Positions 1 through 7,205 of a DNA stretch of 15,671 nt are shown here, piece after piece. Source of the stretch: Gracilaria caudata (taxonomy: Eukaryota; Rhodophyta; Florideophyceae; Gracilariales; Gracilariaceae); NCBI GenBank assembly GCA_030374735.1, contig JASCIV010000619.1, forward strand, positions 1 to 15,671, read 5' to 3'. Within the stretch, counting starts at the first letter, position 1. The number at the start of each line of letters is the position of its first letter. The notes beneath the pieces are model-generated. The model saw only the letters and a program-made list of their open reading frames with translations. It made no database searches and had not been told where the DNA came from. Position numbers and translations under genes: made by a program.

Positions 1-98
1 TGTTAGGTTTCTTAGTGAGAGAGCGTTTCTTCCAACGCTCTGCGATAAGTAGAAATTGAACTATCGCGCCCGTAAATGAGAGAGAGAGAGAGAGAGTA
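1..98 (+). repeat. Dispersed GA-tailed hairpin repeat, copy 1 (5' end cut by window)
   Basis: This element matches copy 2 (about 10432-10561, same strand) and copy 3 (about 10037-10166, opposite strand). Shared blocks are TTAGTGAG near position 12, CGTTTCTT near 24, a GTAAGTAG-like block near 45-53 (ATAAGTAGAAATT here), and a GTAAA tail running into (GA)n at 78-96. It contains a perfect 8-bp stem, AGAGCGTT at 20-27 with AACGCTCT at 34-41, around the 6-nt loop TCTTCC. Its left end is outside the window. The type of element is not recognised; it could be a short non-autonomous mobile element or a structured RNA family. Confidence 0.65.
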
Positions 99-929
99 AT
101 TGTGGTCCTTTTTCGTGTTTCCGCCTGCGCTACTAGCAAGTCATCTCATCTGTTGTAACTGAGGAGCCATTGAGTTACATATTCGTTGTAATCTGGCTGG
201 TAAGGCTGTATGAGGTTGGCTTAGGTAACAAAACACAGTCGAGGAAGCGCAATGTAACAGGTTCACCCTTTTATGTTCTAGCTGAAGTGTTTTGCACAAC
301 ACGCGTCTTTTTGTTCAGTACCCTCCGAACATGTGCTGCGAAAACGATGGAATTCTTATTGCGGACTATGAAAGAAAGTACTCACCTCATCATGCATCGA
401 TCCGTCCGATGTGAACAGGCCTGGGTGTGAAATCATAGAACAGTCATTGTTCCTACATATCCGAGCACCGAGGTTGATCGAAGCGGGTAATTATTATACC
501 TCCACAACGGGAAGTGTCTCTGCTCATAACCTAATGGCTAGGTGTGCAATGTTTACTCGCACGCCCATGTCGAGTAGTCCGAAACTTTTAGTCTTGCTCA
601 AATTTGTTGATTATATCACGATACCAGGGCACAAGCGTACATGTACCTTATCTGGTTCAGATCAGGTACGCGCATCAAATCGAAACGCTGGTTCCCTCTT
701 CGCAGACTGGGCGATGCCTTAAATCACTCAAGCTAAGTAAGCGCCTCGATGTGTTGTTGAAGAGGTAGTATCGTTTACCCATGCGCAAGGAAAGCTATTT
801 CTGTGAGCGTCAGAGAAATAATGGTACGAACGTTCTTTATACAAGGCTTCGAGGCATCGTTTTATTCCTCTCGTTTTGGATCCAGCTTCAGCAACCCAAG
901 GTCTTGATCAAACAGTGAGCAACGCATTT
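99..929. other. Intergenic, no gene recognised
   Basis: Two open frames of 86 and 103 codons occur here (170-430 and 411-722, +). Neither shows a recognisable domain, a hydrophobic pattern or a family-like composition, and they overlap each other. I treat the stretch as intergenic DNA. It should include the 3' flank of the membrane-protein gene that ends at 930. Confidence 0.5.
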
Positions 930-1574
930 TCAACTCGATGTGGTTGGAAGTAATATCTCCCTCTCTCCATTTCCTTCGTTCGACTGGCCCAGTACAGGAT
1001 AAGCTTGTTCCGGTACAAGATGCCCTAAGCACAGCTTGAGAAATAAGAGCGGTACGAACCACTCCAGTCCTGGGGTGGGCTTCCAAGCGTACAAATCCAT
1101 GAAATACGCCACAAGAAATGTAAGCATAGCCACCACTCTTTTCAGGTATAGGGGAGTGGACAAAACTATTGCTGCAGAACACAGTAACCACCCACCCACT
1201 CGTAAAACGTACAAAAGACTCCAACCACGAAACACAAGTGAAACCACAGCTATGTGGATTAGGTGGATGGTAACGAATGCAAAATGGTCAACAGCGGAAC
1301 GACCCTCCCGATGATACCACTGTTTGCAACTCTGGGTGGCATTGCTCAAAACCCCACCCCACATATCGATGACAAGAATTGCAAAAAGGAGAAGTTGCAA
1401 CGGACCCTTCACTAACGAGAGACGGGAGGCACGAACACATAGAAGAACCGCGAACACGGTGGGGGGCAGGAACTGCATCCACAGCTCAGCAGTTGTAGCC
1501 TTCGGTCCTATCGCAGAGTCAAGGAAGCCGCGTACACCCGGACGAGGCGTGAGGGGAGAGGCTGGCTGCGACAT
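930..1574 (-). CDS. Conserved-looking polytopic membrane protein, function unknown
   Basis: The gene encodes 214 residues from an ATG at 1574 to TGA at 930. About five or six hydrophobic segments are visible: residues 33-48, 57-76, 97-116, 120-139, 143-162 and 170-187. Between segments two and three lies a striking motif, residues 70-89, beginning DMWGGVLSNAT and ending WYHR. It is followed by three spaced histidines, H97, H104 and H107. From memory, a similar Asp-x-x-Gly-Gly...Asn-Ala-Thr...Trp-Tyr-His-Arg block occurs in uncharacterised bacterial integral membrane proteins; I could not verify this. Charged motif residues next to membrane helices suggest a transport or enzymatic role, but no function should be assigned. 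No intron is needed. There is no close neighbour: about 2 kb separates it from the kinase gene, which is divergent. Confidence 0.72.
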   Translation of the reverse strand: MSQPASPLTPRPGVRGFLDSAIGPKATTAELWMQFLPPTVFAVLLCVRASRLSLVKGPLQLLLFAILVIDMWGGVLSNATQSCKQWYHREGRSAVDHFAFVTIHLIHIAVVSLVFRGWSLLYVLRVGGWLLCSAAIVLSTPLYLKRVVAMLTFLVAYFMDLYAWKPTPGLEWFVPLLFLKLCLGHLVPEQAYPVLGQSNEGNGEREILLPTTSS

Positions 1575-2614
1575 TTCAAATCAGTCTGATCTGGATTAGA
1601 CGTTGTGAATGTGAAAGGTATCGCGCGAATGGATGACCGAAGTAGATGAAAGTCGAAAGAGGTAGGCCGAAACAGAAAACATCTTGCGCCAAGCCTATGG
1701 AAATAACAAGTATCCAATCTTTTGGAGCTCCATGCACGGAAGGGGATCATGAGATTACCGTACATTCAGTAACATGTATTCTGCATCTGCTCGGAACTCA
1801 TTAACGAGGGAGTGCTCAGCTTGGTGCCAGTGTGGCACAAATGATTCGTCGAACGTGAATCCACTCAGAGGGTGACCAGATTTCAAAGACAACTTTGTAT
1901 GCTAGATCACCCAGTATCGCGGAAGTCCCAACCTCGAAAGCCCAAAGCTTTGCAGGTTGGCAAGAAGAGCGCAAACTCTCAAACCTCATTCAGAGTCTGA
2001 ATTCAGTATCAACTTCAACAAAGCAGTGGAGGGAACAATTTTCTTCGCCCAGCAATTCTGAAGCGAAGACGGAGATGTAGCGTTCTAAATCTTTACCTTG
2101 AGTGCGTATCTATTACGACGGAAATGGGAATACCCCGGGAGGCTGTTAAACTCGTCCAAGCGACCGGTCAGCTTGCCGATCGTGGACCTGGGTGGCAAAT
2201 CTTTAAAATGCCTCCTCTGTCTAGCTGCACGCACGCAGTAGGTCACGAGCCGATCACCGAAGGAAGATCCTATCGCCGTTTCCCTGAAGTTTTCCTTCGA
2301 AGGAAGAGCTCCGAAGGAACCACTGGATGGGGGTTTTCCAGGGGTTTTCTCAGAGGGTCTGCACTGGGGTTGGATGACGGTGGAAGGCTATGGGCCGGTT
2401 CTTCCACCTGATCTTGCCGAAGATATGAGGGTTGGGTGGTAAGGGCGCCGCTTATGGTTTCTTGAGTGGCCGACTTGGTGCATGCGGAGGGCCTTGTCGT
2501 GGTGTGCCCCTTAGCCGACGGTATCTAGAGGTTGAAAGAAGATGCTGTGAAGAAGAAGGCAATAAGCGTCTGTGACGAAACGCCCGAGTTTGAAAACACC
2601 TAAGAGATCTTATA
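1575..2614. other. Intergenic, includes the likely promoter of the membrane-protein gene
   Basis: No convincing coding region is seen. Small frames at 1508-1765 (-), 1895-2080 (+) and 2124-2411 (+) have no recognisable features. The first part should hold the 5' region of the leftward membrane-protein gene. The stretch 2258-2319 has three copies of CGAAGGAA, one inside the 14-bp perfect palindrome TTCCTTCGAAGGAA at 2292-2305. Nearby, GGGGTTTTC is repeated in tandem around 2330-2351. Confidence 0.5.
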
Positions 2615-2760
2615 CTCTTGTCGTTACCCAATGTGTTTGGCACAACTACTATTCTGTAGTTGACGGCTGCGGTATGGAGGTGTTGTAGGTGTCGGGGCCT
2701 TTAGCAAACCCCTACGTACGAGGAAGTTAGCGTACGTGTTCGTAAACGGGAGAGAGAGAA
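2615..2760 (+). repeat. Dispersed GA-tailed hairpin repeat, copy A
   Basis: This is one of two long copies. It aligns without gaps to 9432-9537 (constant offset 6817) over 2615-2720 at about 76 of 106 identical bases by hand count. The match continues past a 1-nt loop difference into the tail GTAAACGGGAGAGAGAG. It has two adjacent hairpins: GGGG (2694-2697) with CCCC (2709-2712), and ACGTACG (2714-2720) with CGTACGT (2731-2737). Copy A alone has a third stem, CAACTAC (2643-2649) with GTAGTTG (2656-2662). No coding frame is conserved between copies. Confidence 0.75.
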
Positions 2761-3593
2761 TGGGAACACCCATCGTAGTTAGTACTTCCGTTTTCATTAA
2801 ACAACATACGCTTGGCTTCCATTCTTCCAACCTGTTGGCTACGGTATCGCTGTACCTTGTACTCAAATCTGATTTCCGGAAACCGTGGATTACTTCTACA
2901 GTCTGCGAAAACATGCTGAGGTTAAAATTCAACAGCATGATGACGATGATGACGATGTTTCCAACTTGGCAGACCTTGCAGTACAAAGTCGGCAAGTTTC
3001 TTTCACGCAAAAGGATTGCTGGTTTATACTTTTATTGATACTCTTTAACTTTGAAAACCTGAACTATCACAGCGAACACTGCGATTATTACCCAAGAGCT
3101 TCTTGATCATCTGAAACCACAACGATAAAAATCAGGCGATCCAGAATTCCATCCAGGTGAAATATCTAGCACATTAAATACCACGGACAAACCGGCACAG
3201 ATCTTTCTCGTTCACAGAGACAAGTGCGAAGGGTTAGTGAACGCTAACCTTCGGCTTTCCTTTTCCCATAATCTTTCTTCGGCTCCTGACAATCAAAAAG
3301 AAGGCAATCATGATTTGCTTTCATTCGCAGTCGACACCCGGTGGGCAACCCAATAGTCTACCCTTGTACCAGGAGTACTGTATAATCATGAAGATGGCCT
3401 GCGAAGGTAGCGTTTACACAGTTTCCACTGCTCTGCAATCGCACTCGTATCATCCTGCTGCGCCATTATTTTATACATGCCGCATGTAGCTTGGTCTTCT
3501 GAAGCTTTGCAAATTCGAAGAACATACATCTACTCACTTTCTCGATCACTCTACTTGCAAGCGGCAAAGTAGGAATGCAGTCTCAATTTCGAG
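2761..3593. other. Intergenic / 5' region of the kinase gene
   Basis: No gene is recognised. Frames at 2736-3038 and 2885-3106 (+) look non-coding; the Asp run in one comes from a short (GATGAC/GAT) tandem near 2937-2957. The part nearest 3594 should contain the promoter and 5' UTR of the choline/ethanolamine kinase gene. It includes a bulged hairpin near 3229-3255 and the near-palindrome TACATGCCGCATGTA around 3473-3487. No transcription start can be fixed from sequence alone. Confidence 0.45.
3228..3256 (+). repeat. Bulged 10-bp hairpin also partly present at 9264-9290 on the other strand
   Basis: The left arm CGAAGGGTTAG pairs with CTAACCTTCG, leaving one G unpaired, around the loop TGAACG. 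The 13-mer GAACGCTAACCTT from this site recurs exactly on the minus strand at 9264-9276, preceded there too by TGCGAAGGG. Both copies face the downstream gene in the same orientation: the kinase here, the mitochondrial carrier there. It could be a shared upstream element or a decayed repeat. Confidence 0.5.
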
Positions 3594-4625
3594 ATGAAAT
3601 CACCGGCAACTGCACTGAAGAACATCACTCAAACCAGGAGCTTAATCCAAAGCCATGAAGATGTAAACAGAATTCTTCCTGAACTTTTGCCATTTCTTTC
3701 ACCCCCATTAGTTATCGAACGAATCAGCGGTGGCATCACGAATCAGATCTTCAAAGTATCTCAGGCTTCAAACGAGCGACTGAGGGTGCTTGTACGAATC
3801 TTTGGTGGTACAGATGTCTTCACTCCTGCCCAGCGAGCAGAGGAGAACGAGATATTTGCTCAGCTAGCTCAGGAAGGAATTGCTCCTGCTCTACATGCTG
3901 TGTTTGGCAACGGTCGTGTTGAAGAATACTTTGACGCACGTCCAGTTGAACTAGACGAAATGACCACGGATATTGTTTGCTGCGGCGTTGCGAAGGCCAT
4001 GGCACGCATGCACAGCTTTCGTCCGACGGGAATTAGCACAGAGCCTCGTGTTTGGCATGACATTGACACATGGTCCAAGGATGCTCTGAGGTTATCCGAG
4101 AAGTGTACGTTGGCGGGGAATTTTGACGTTCCTAGGTGCATAGGGTGGCTTGAAGCTGTTCGCAAGCATTTAGAAAAACGAAACAGTCCCGTTGTTTATG
4201 CGCACAATGACCTTCTTTGTGGGAACATTCTGCTTTCTGTGGAAAATCAAGTCAGAATAGTCGACTTCGAATATGGCAGCTTCAACTACCGTGGATATGA
4301 CATTGCAAACTTTTTCAGCGAATGCATGGGTGGGACTGTCGATGGACGAGTGCATCCTGACAAGTATCCCAGTCTGGAAATCAGGACTAAGTTTTGTGAA
4401 ACATATTTGAAGGAACGAGGTGAACGTGCTACAAAAGAGGCTGTTCAGGAGCTGGTTCGGGAAGCGGAAGACTACGAACTTCTCACACATCTGTACTGGG
4501 GGTTTTGGGGGTTGGTGCAGAGCGGAAGCTCTACTGTGGACTTTCCTTACACAATGTTTGCAGGAGGACGGTTTGCAGAGTTCCTAAAACGGTTCAAACT
4601 AAGCGACATTGAGTCGAGCAAGTAA
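3594..4625 (+). CDS. Choline/ethanolamine kinase, probably ethanolamine kinase
   Basis: The gene encodes 343 residues in one exon. It should phosphorylate ethanolamine (or choline) with ATP, the first step of the Kennedy pathway to phosphatidylethanolamine or phosphatidylcholine, in the cytosol. Visible family landmarks in order are the nucleotide-binding loop GGITNQIF (46-53), VLVRIFG (65-71), RAEENEIF (81-88), the catalytic Brenner loop HNDLLCGNIL (204-213; D206 is the expected base and N211 a metal ligand), the metal-binding DFEY (224-227), and the choline-kinase signature YRGYDIANFFSE (232-243). The length is normal for the family. The ATG at 3594 starts just ahead of the N-terminal helical region. 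GGITN and the overall pattern look more like ethanolamine than choline kinases, but substrate preference cannot be settled by reading. It stands alone, convergent with eL38. Confidence 0.93.
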   Translation: MKSPATALKNITQTRSLIQSHEDVNRILPELLPFLSPPLVIERISGGITNQIFKVSQASNERLRVLVRIFGGTDVFTPAQRAEENEIFAQLAQEGIAPALHAVFGNGRVEEYFDARPVELDEMTTDIVCCGVAKAMARMHSFRPTGISTEPRVWHDIDTWSKDALRLSEKCTLAGNFDVPRCIGWLEAVRKHLEKRNSPVVYAHNDLLCGNILLSVENQVRIVDFEYGSFNYRGYDIANFFSECMGGTVDGRVHPDKYPSLEIRTKFCETYLKERGERATKEAVQELVREAEDYELLTHLYWGFWGLVQSGSSTVDFPYTMFAGGRFAEFLKRFKLSDIESSK

Positions 4626-5155
4626 ACGCTGCTGGCTTGCCTTCGGCTCAAGCAAGGTGTTGTCGGTCCCCAACAAACTGCTGCGAGACGAACTGCGCTG
4701 AATGAGAATTTTCACCATCAAGGCGCAAAAAGTACATGCGCTCGGTTCGTTACTTGCGAAGCAAATCAAGCTGTTTCGAGCTTTGAGAGCTTCCGACAAA
4801 AGGTCGATAGTCGCGAATGAAAACCCGCAATGATGGTCTGGGTTCAAAATGAACTACGTTGCGAGTACGAAAGATGGCGGTTGTCAAAAACTACCCAAAG
4901 CACTGCAAGTGACTGTTGTATCGCAGCAGATAAAGAGAGATCGCATACAACACTTGCGAGAGATTGTTCGTCAAAAGGTTGATAAGATCAGCTGGTGGAA
5001 AACATCCGCTTGGCTTGGGAATGGGAACGACGGTTAATGCTGAGCTTTACATGTTTTCGAGTAAATCACGCAGTGAAAGTCGCTTATACCGTCTTACGTT
5101 GCAAGCCTAGAAAATCTCAGCCAAGAGTGGTTAGTATTAAGAAGGACACCAGCGA
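4626..5155. other. Intergenic between convergent genes
   Basis: This 530-bp stretch lies between the stop codons of the kinase (+) and eL38 (-) and should hold both 3' UTRs and poly(A) sites. A weak hairpin, CTTGC ... GCAAG, lies just after the kinase stop (about 4636-4657). A 62-codon frame at 4849-5037 (+) has no recognisable feature and is not called. No canonical AATAAA signal is obvious. Confidence 0.45.
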
Positions 5156-5469
5156 TTAATGCTTAGCGAAAGTTGATAACGCACCAGGTGGTAAACTCTG
5201 GGTGAGCTTGTCGGCCTTTTCGTTGTCCTTCACGACGAGTGTGTAGAGGTACTTGGAGCAGCGGACCTTAAACTTGAGCGCACCGCTTTTCTGCTTCTTG
5301 ATGGTCACGCATCGCGCATCCTTCCGACGGGCGGCGAGGAGAAAGTCCTTAATTTCGAACACTTGCTTCGGCTTCGATCGATGAATTGATGAGACATGCG
5401 TATTGGGTTAATAACATGAAGCACATTTTATGGATTGACGAGATATAACGCAGTTTCGGAACTTACCAT
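5156..5469 (-). CDS. RPL38: Large-subunit ribosomal protein eL38 (two exons, first exon ATG only)
   Basis: The 72-residue eukaryotic ribosomal protein eL38 is a component of the 60S subunit. Exon 2 (5156-5371) encodes PKQVFEIKDFLLAARRKDAR and onward, through KFKVRCSKYLYTLVV to SLPPGA, the whole conserved body of the family. Read in frame upstream of 5371 there is no suitable Met; the apparent start at 5362 is a GTG coding the Val of PKQV. An ATG at 5469-5467 is followed at once by GTAAGT, a perfect donor, and an AG lies directly before CCG at 5371. Joining them gives MPKQVFEIKDF, the expected N-terminus. The CDS is therefore complement(join(5156..5371,5467..5469)). The C-terminus (GALSTFAKH) differs from common forms but the length is normal. 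Confidence 0.93.
5372..5466 (-). other. Spliceosomal intron of eL38 (95 nt)
   Basis: On the minus strand the intron begins GTAAGT directly after the ATG and ends GAAG before CCG. A TTAAC at about 5409-5413 (TATTAACCC context) is a candidate branch site some 40 nt from the acceptor. It is the only intron in the window that the coding sequence requires. Confidence 0.88.
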
Positions 5470-5612
5470 TTTGGGGGAGGTGTTGTGAAAGAGAGAGGCA
5501 GATCGTAGAGAAGGTGGCCACCCGTAACTAGAGGAAGACTGTTTGGAATGCCCAAGAACAATGACCGTGACGTCCTGTGCTCGTCGTCGGCGGTCGACGG
5601 TCGGCCGGAAAA
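5470..5612. promoter_or_regulatory. Short divergent intergenic region, possible bidirectional promoter
   Basis: Only 143 bp separate the eL38 ATG (5469, -) from the ATG of the plus-strand small ORF (5613). The segment holds a purine-rich stretch near 5488-5515, a TGACGTCC at about 5567-5574 that resembles a bZIP ACGT-core site, and GC-rich CGGTCGACGGTCGGCCGG just before 5613. If both sides are transcribed, the promoter must be shared. The site assignments are inference only. Confidence 0.35.
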
Positions 5613-5792
5613 ATGGCGATAGTTACACAAGTGTACAGCTGGCAGTACATATTCTCAGTTTTGCTAGTAATAACAATCGCATGTGTCCTTCTAGCTAGTG
5701 CACAAAGTACAAGGGGTAGAACGCTACAGGGAACGGGCACTACGAAGGTAGATACCTCCAACCCAAGCTGTTTGCCTCTCAAAGAGCAGTGA
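5613..5792 (+). CDS. Small ORF with signal-peptide-like N-terminus, function unknown
   Basis: The frame encodes 59 residues from an ATG in a good context (AAAAATGG). Residues 11-28 form one hydrophobic segment, followed by ASAQS, a plausible signal-peptidase site after A31. The remaining tail is short, polar and has a single Cys. It could be a small secreted or single-pass membrane protein. It could also be exon 1 of a longer gene: AAG|GTAGAT at 5745-5753 could serve as a donor. A tested join to the AG at 5920 does not stay in frame with the next ORF. It may also be chance; there is no recognised family. Confidence 0.35.
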   Translation: MAIVTQVYSWQYIFSVLLVITIACVLLASAQSTRGRTLQGTGTTKVDTSNPSCLPLKEQ

Positions 5793-5928
5793 GCCAGAGT
5801 GAGGTCGTCCACGGAAACTGAAGTCCCGTCGCGTCACAGTTGCTGAACACACCGCATCCGCTTCAGTACCCCAATTTGTAAAAGGAGAGCGCTTCTTACC
5901 CCTTTCGTGATCCTCCAAAGTCACACGA

Positions 5929-6381
5929 ATGGCACAAACGAACCTGCCAGCCAATCCGTCACCACCGCCGCCAAATTTCCCCCCTCTCGCAGAAACGCCC
6001 CAACTTACAGCGTCAAACGGCTCCGTTCCAATCCAGAATGTGTCCCTTCCCGACAGTCAAGCGCAGCATCCAAAACCACTTGATGGCCTCTTGTATGGGT
6101 CTTTGAGAGTGCACTTGGCCCTTGGCTTATCTTCTGCGCCTCGCATATTCGACAGTGATTGGGGCCTGCCGCTCCCCGTGCCCGAATATAGCGTTCCTGA
6201 AGGGGATGAATCACGATTCAGAGAGGCTTTGAAACGAGATTATACCATCGAACAACTGAAGAAGTTGTTCTTGACTAGATGTCGTTCGGCGTTCAAGAAG
6301 TCTATCACGCAGAGAAGAGCTTGCGAGAAAAGAGCGCAGATTGACAAGAAGATTTCGGCATCGTTTCTTGAACTAGGTTGA
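5929..6381 (+). CDS. Hypothetical protein, Pro-rich N-terminus and basic helical C-terminus
   Basis: The frame encodes 150 residues from an ATG at 5929 to TGA at 6379-6381. Residues 6-25 are rich in Pro (SPPPPNFPP). The middle (about 50-90) contains hydrophobic and Pro residues ending in DWGLPLPVPEY. The C-terminal 50 residues are charged and probably helical, with FREALKRDYTIEQLKKLF followed by a Lys/Arg-rich stretch. Composition and structure look like a real protein rather than a random frame, but I recognise no family. The upstream gap to 5792 may contain a 5' UTR with a pyrimidine-rich tract ending in AG at 5920, so a spliced 5' extension is possible. Confidence 0.5.
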   Translation: MAQTNLPANPSPPPPNFPPLAETPQLTASNGSVPIQNVSLPDSQAQHPKPLDGLLYGSLRVHLALGLSSAPRIFDSDWGLPLPVPEYSVPEGDESRFREALKRDYTIEQLKKLFLTRCRSAFKKSITQRRACEKRAQIDKKISASFLELG

Positions 6382-7205
6382 CGGCTATAACCACTTTCTA
6401 ATTTTCAACCTCTATATCTTTCTCTCCCTGGAACGGAACCCGGTCTCTTTTGAAGGTTCTTGTTCCTGACACAGTATGCTGTTTCAGTAAGTTTAATCCT
6501 CGTTGGCACTGCTTCTGCAGATGCACTTATCACGATGACTTGATGTCCAGCAGCTGATGCCCTGCATCATCGGCGCCCGAACATATTCAACTCCCAAGAT
6601 CTACAGCATCACTAGCTCACGGAAACCGATATACGTCGAATTCATGAAGGCACTAATAGCGCTGTATCCTTGTTCTGTGCATCGTAGATATCGAGAACGA
6701 ATGTTATCCGCAACTTTCGGACAGGAGAACCTTGCGTGCGAGCGGCCGGCATCGAACTCAGACGTTCACATTCTTCTCATACTCGCTACGATGATTCAAA
6801 TACTCTGTACTTGTTCGGAACTCTCGTATAGGGATACTTACCGTCGTACACGCTCGCGATTCTTTCGTTCCGGGTAAACAGAACCGCAGACGATACTATC
6901 GACGTTTTCTCGCGCATTTCATGCTCGATAATTTTTGTCCCATTGGACCTATCGGTCCTTTTCTTGAGCTTCTGTGACATGCGCCGTGTACAACGGCGTT
7001 GGATCAAGGCAGATCATCTTCCCCATACCAGCTGATGCCCCACAGTGTTGTTCTCTTGATAAGGTTACCGTACACAGTGTGTACTACACACGGATTTGTT
7101 CCATGTCTTCTCGAAGCCTTTGCGGTATTGTGCGTGTTTAACCCTAGGAAGGTTCACACCCGCTTGACGGTATTGTTGATATCAGGGATAACCTCATTGC
7201 CACTC
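6382..7205. other. Intergenic / 5' region of the translin gene
   Basis: No gene is recognised. A 106-codon frame at 6557-6877 (+) has no recognisable features. The translin frame is open upstream of its likely start, back to about 6999, with one in-frame ATG at 7035. The extra 57 residues that ATG would add are not translin-like, so I treat this part as 5' UTR or promoter. Confidence 0.4.

Noticed and set aside
862..1224. 120-codon frame overlapping the membrane-protein gene on the same strand
   Set aside because: It is a different frame of the same DNA without membrane segments or motifs; the 930-1574 frame has clear hydrophobic periodicity.
2330..2351. GGGGTTTT tandem resembling a telomere repeat of some protists
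   Set aside because: There are only two imperfect units, inside ordinary intergenic sequence; this is probably coincidence.
5156..5362. eL38 starting at a GTG (68 residues)
   Set aside because: The GTG codes the internal Val of PKQV. Conserved residues continue upstream, and the ATG|GTAAGT exon accounts for the start.
6725..6775. Possible tRNA T-arm on the minus strand (GAGTTCGATGCCGG)
   Set aside because: The bases on each side of the TTCGATG loop are not complementary, and no acceptor or anticodon arm could be found.
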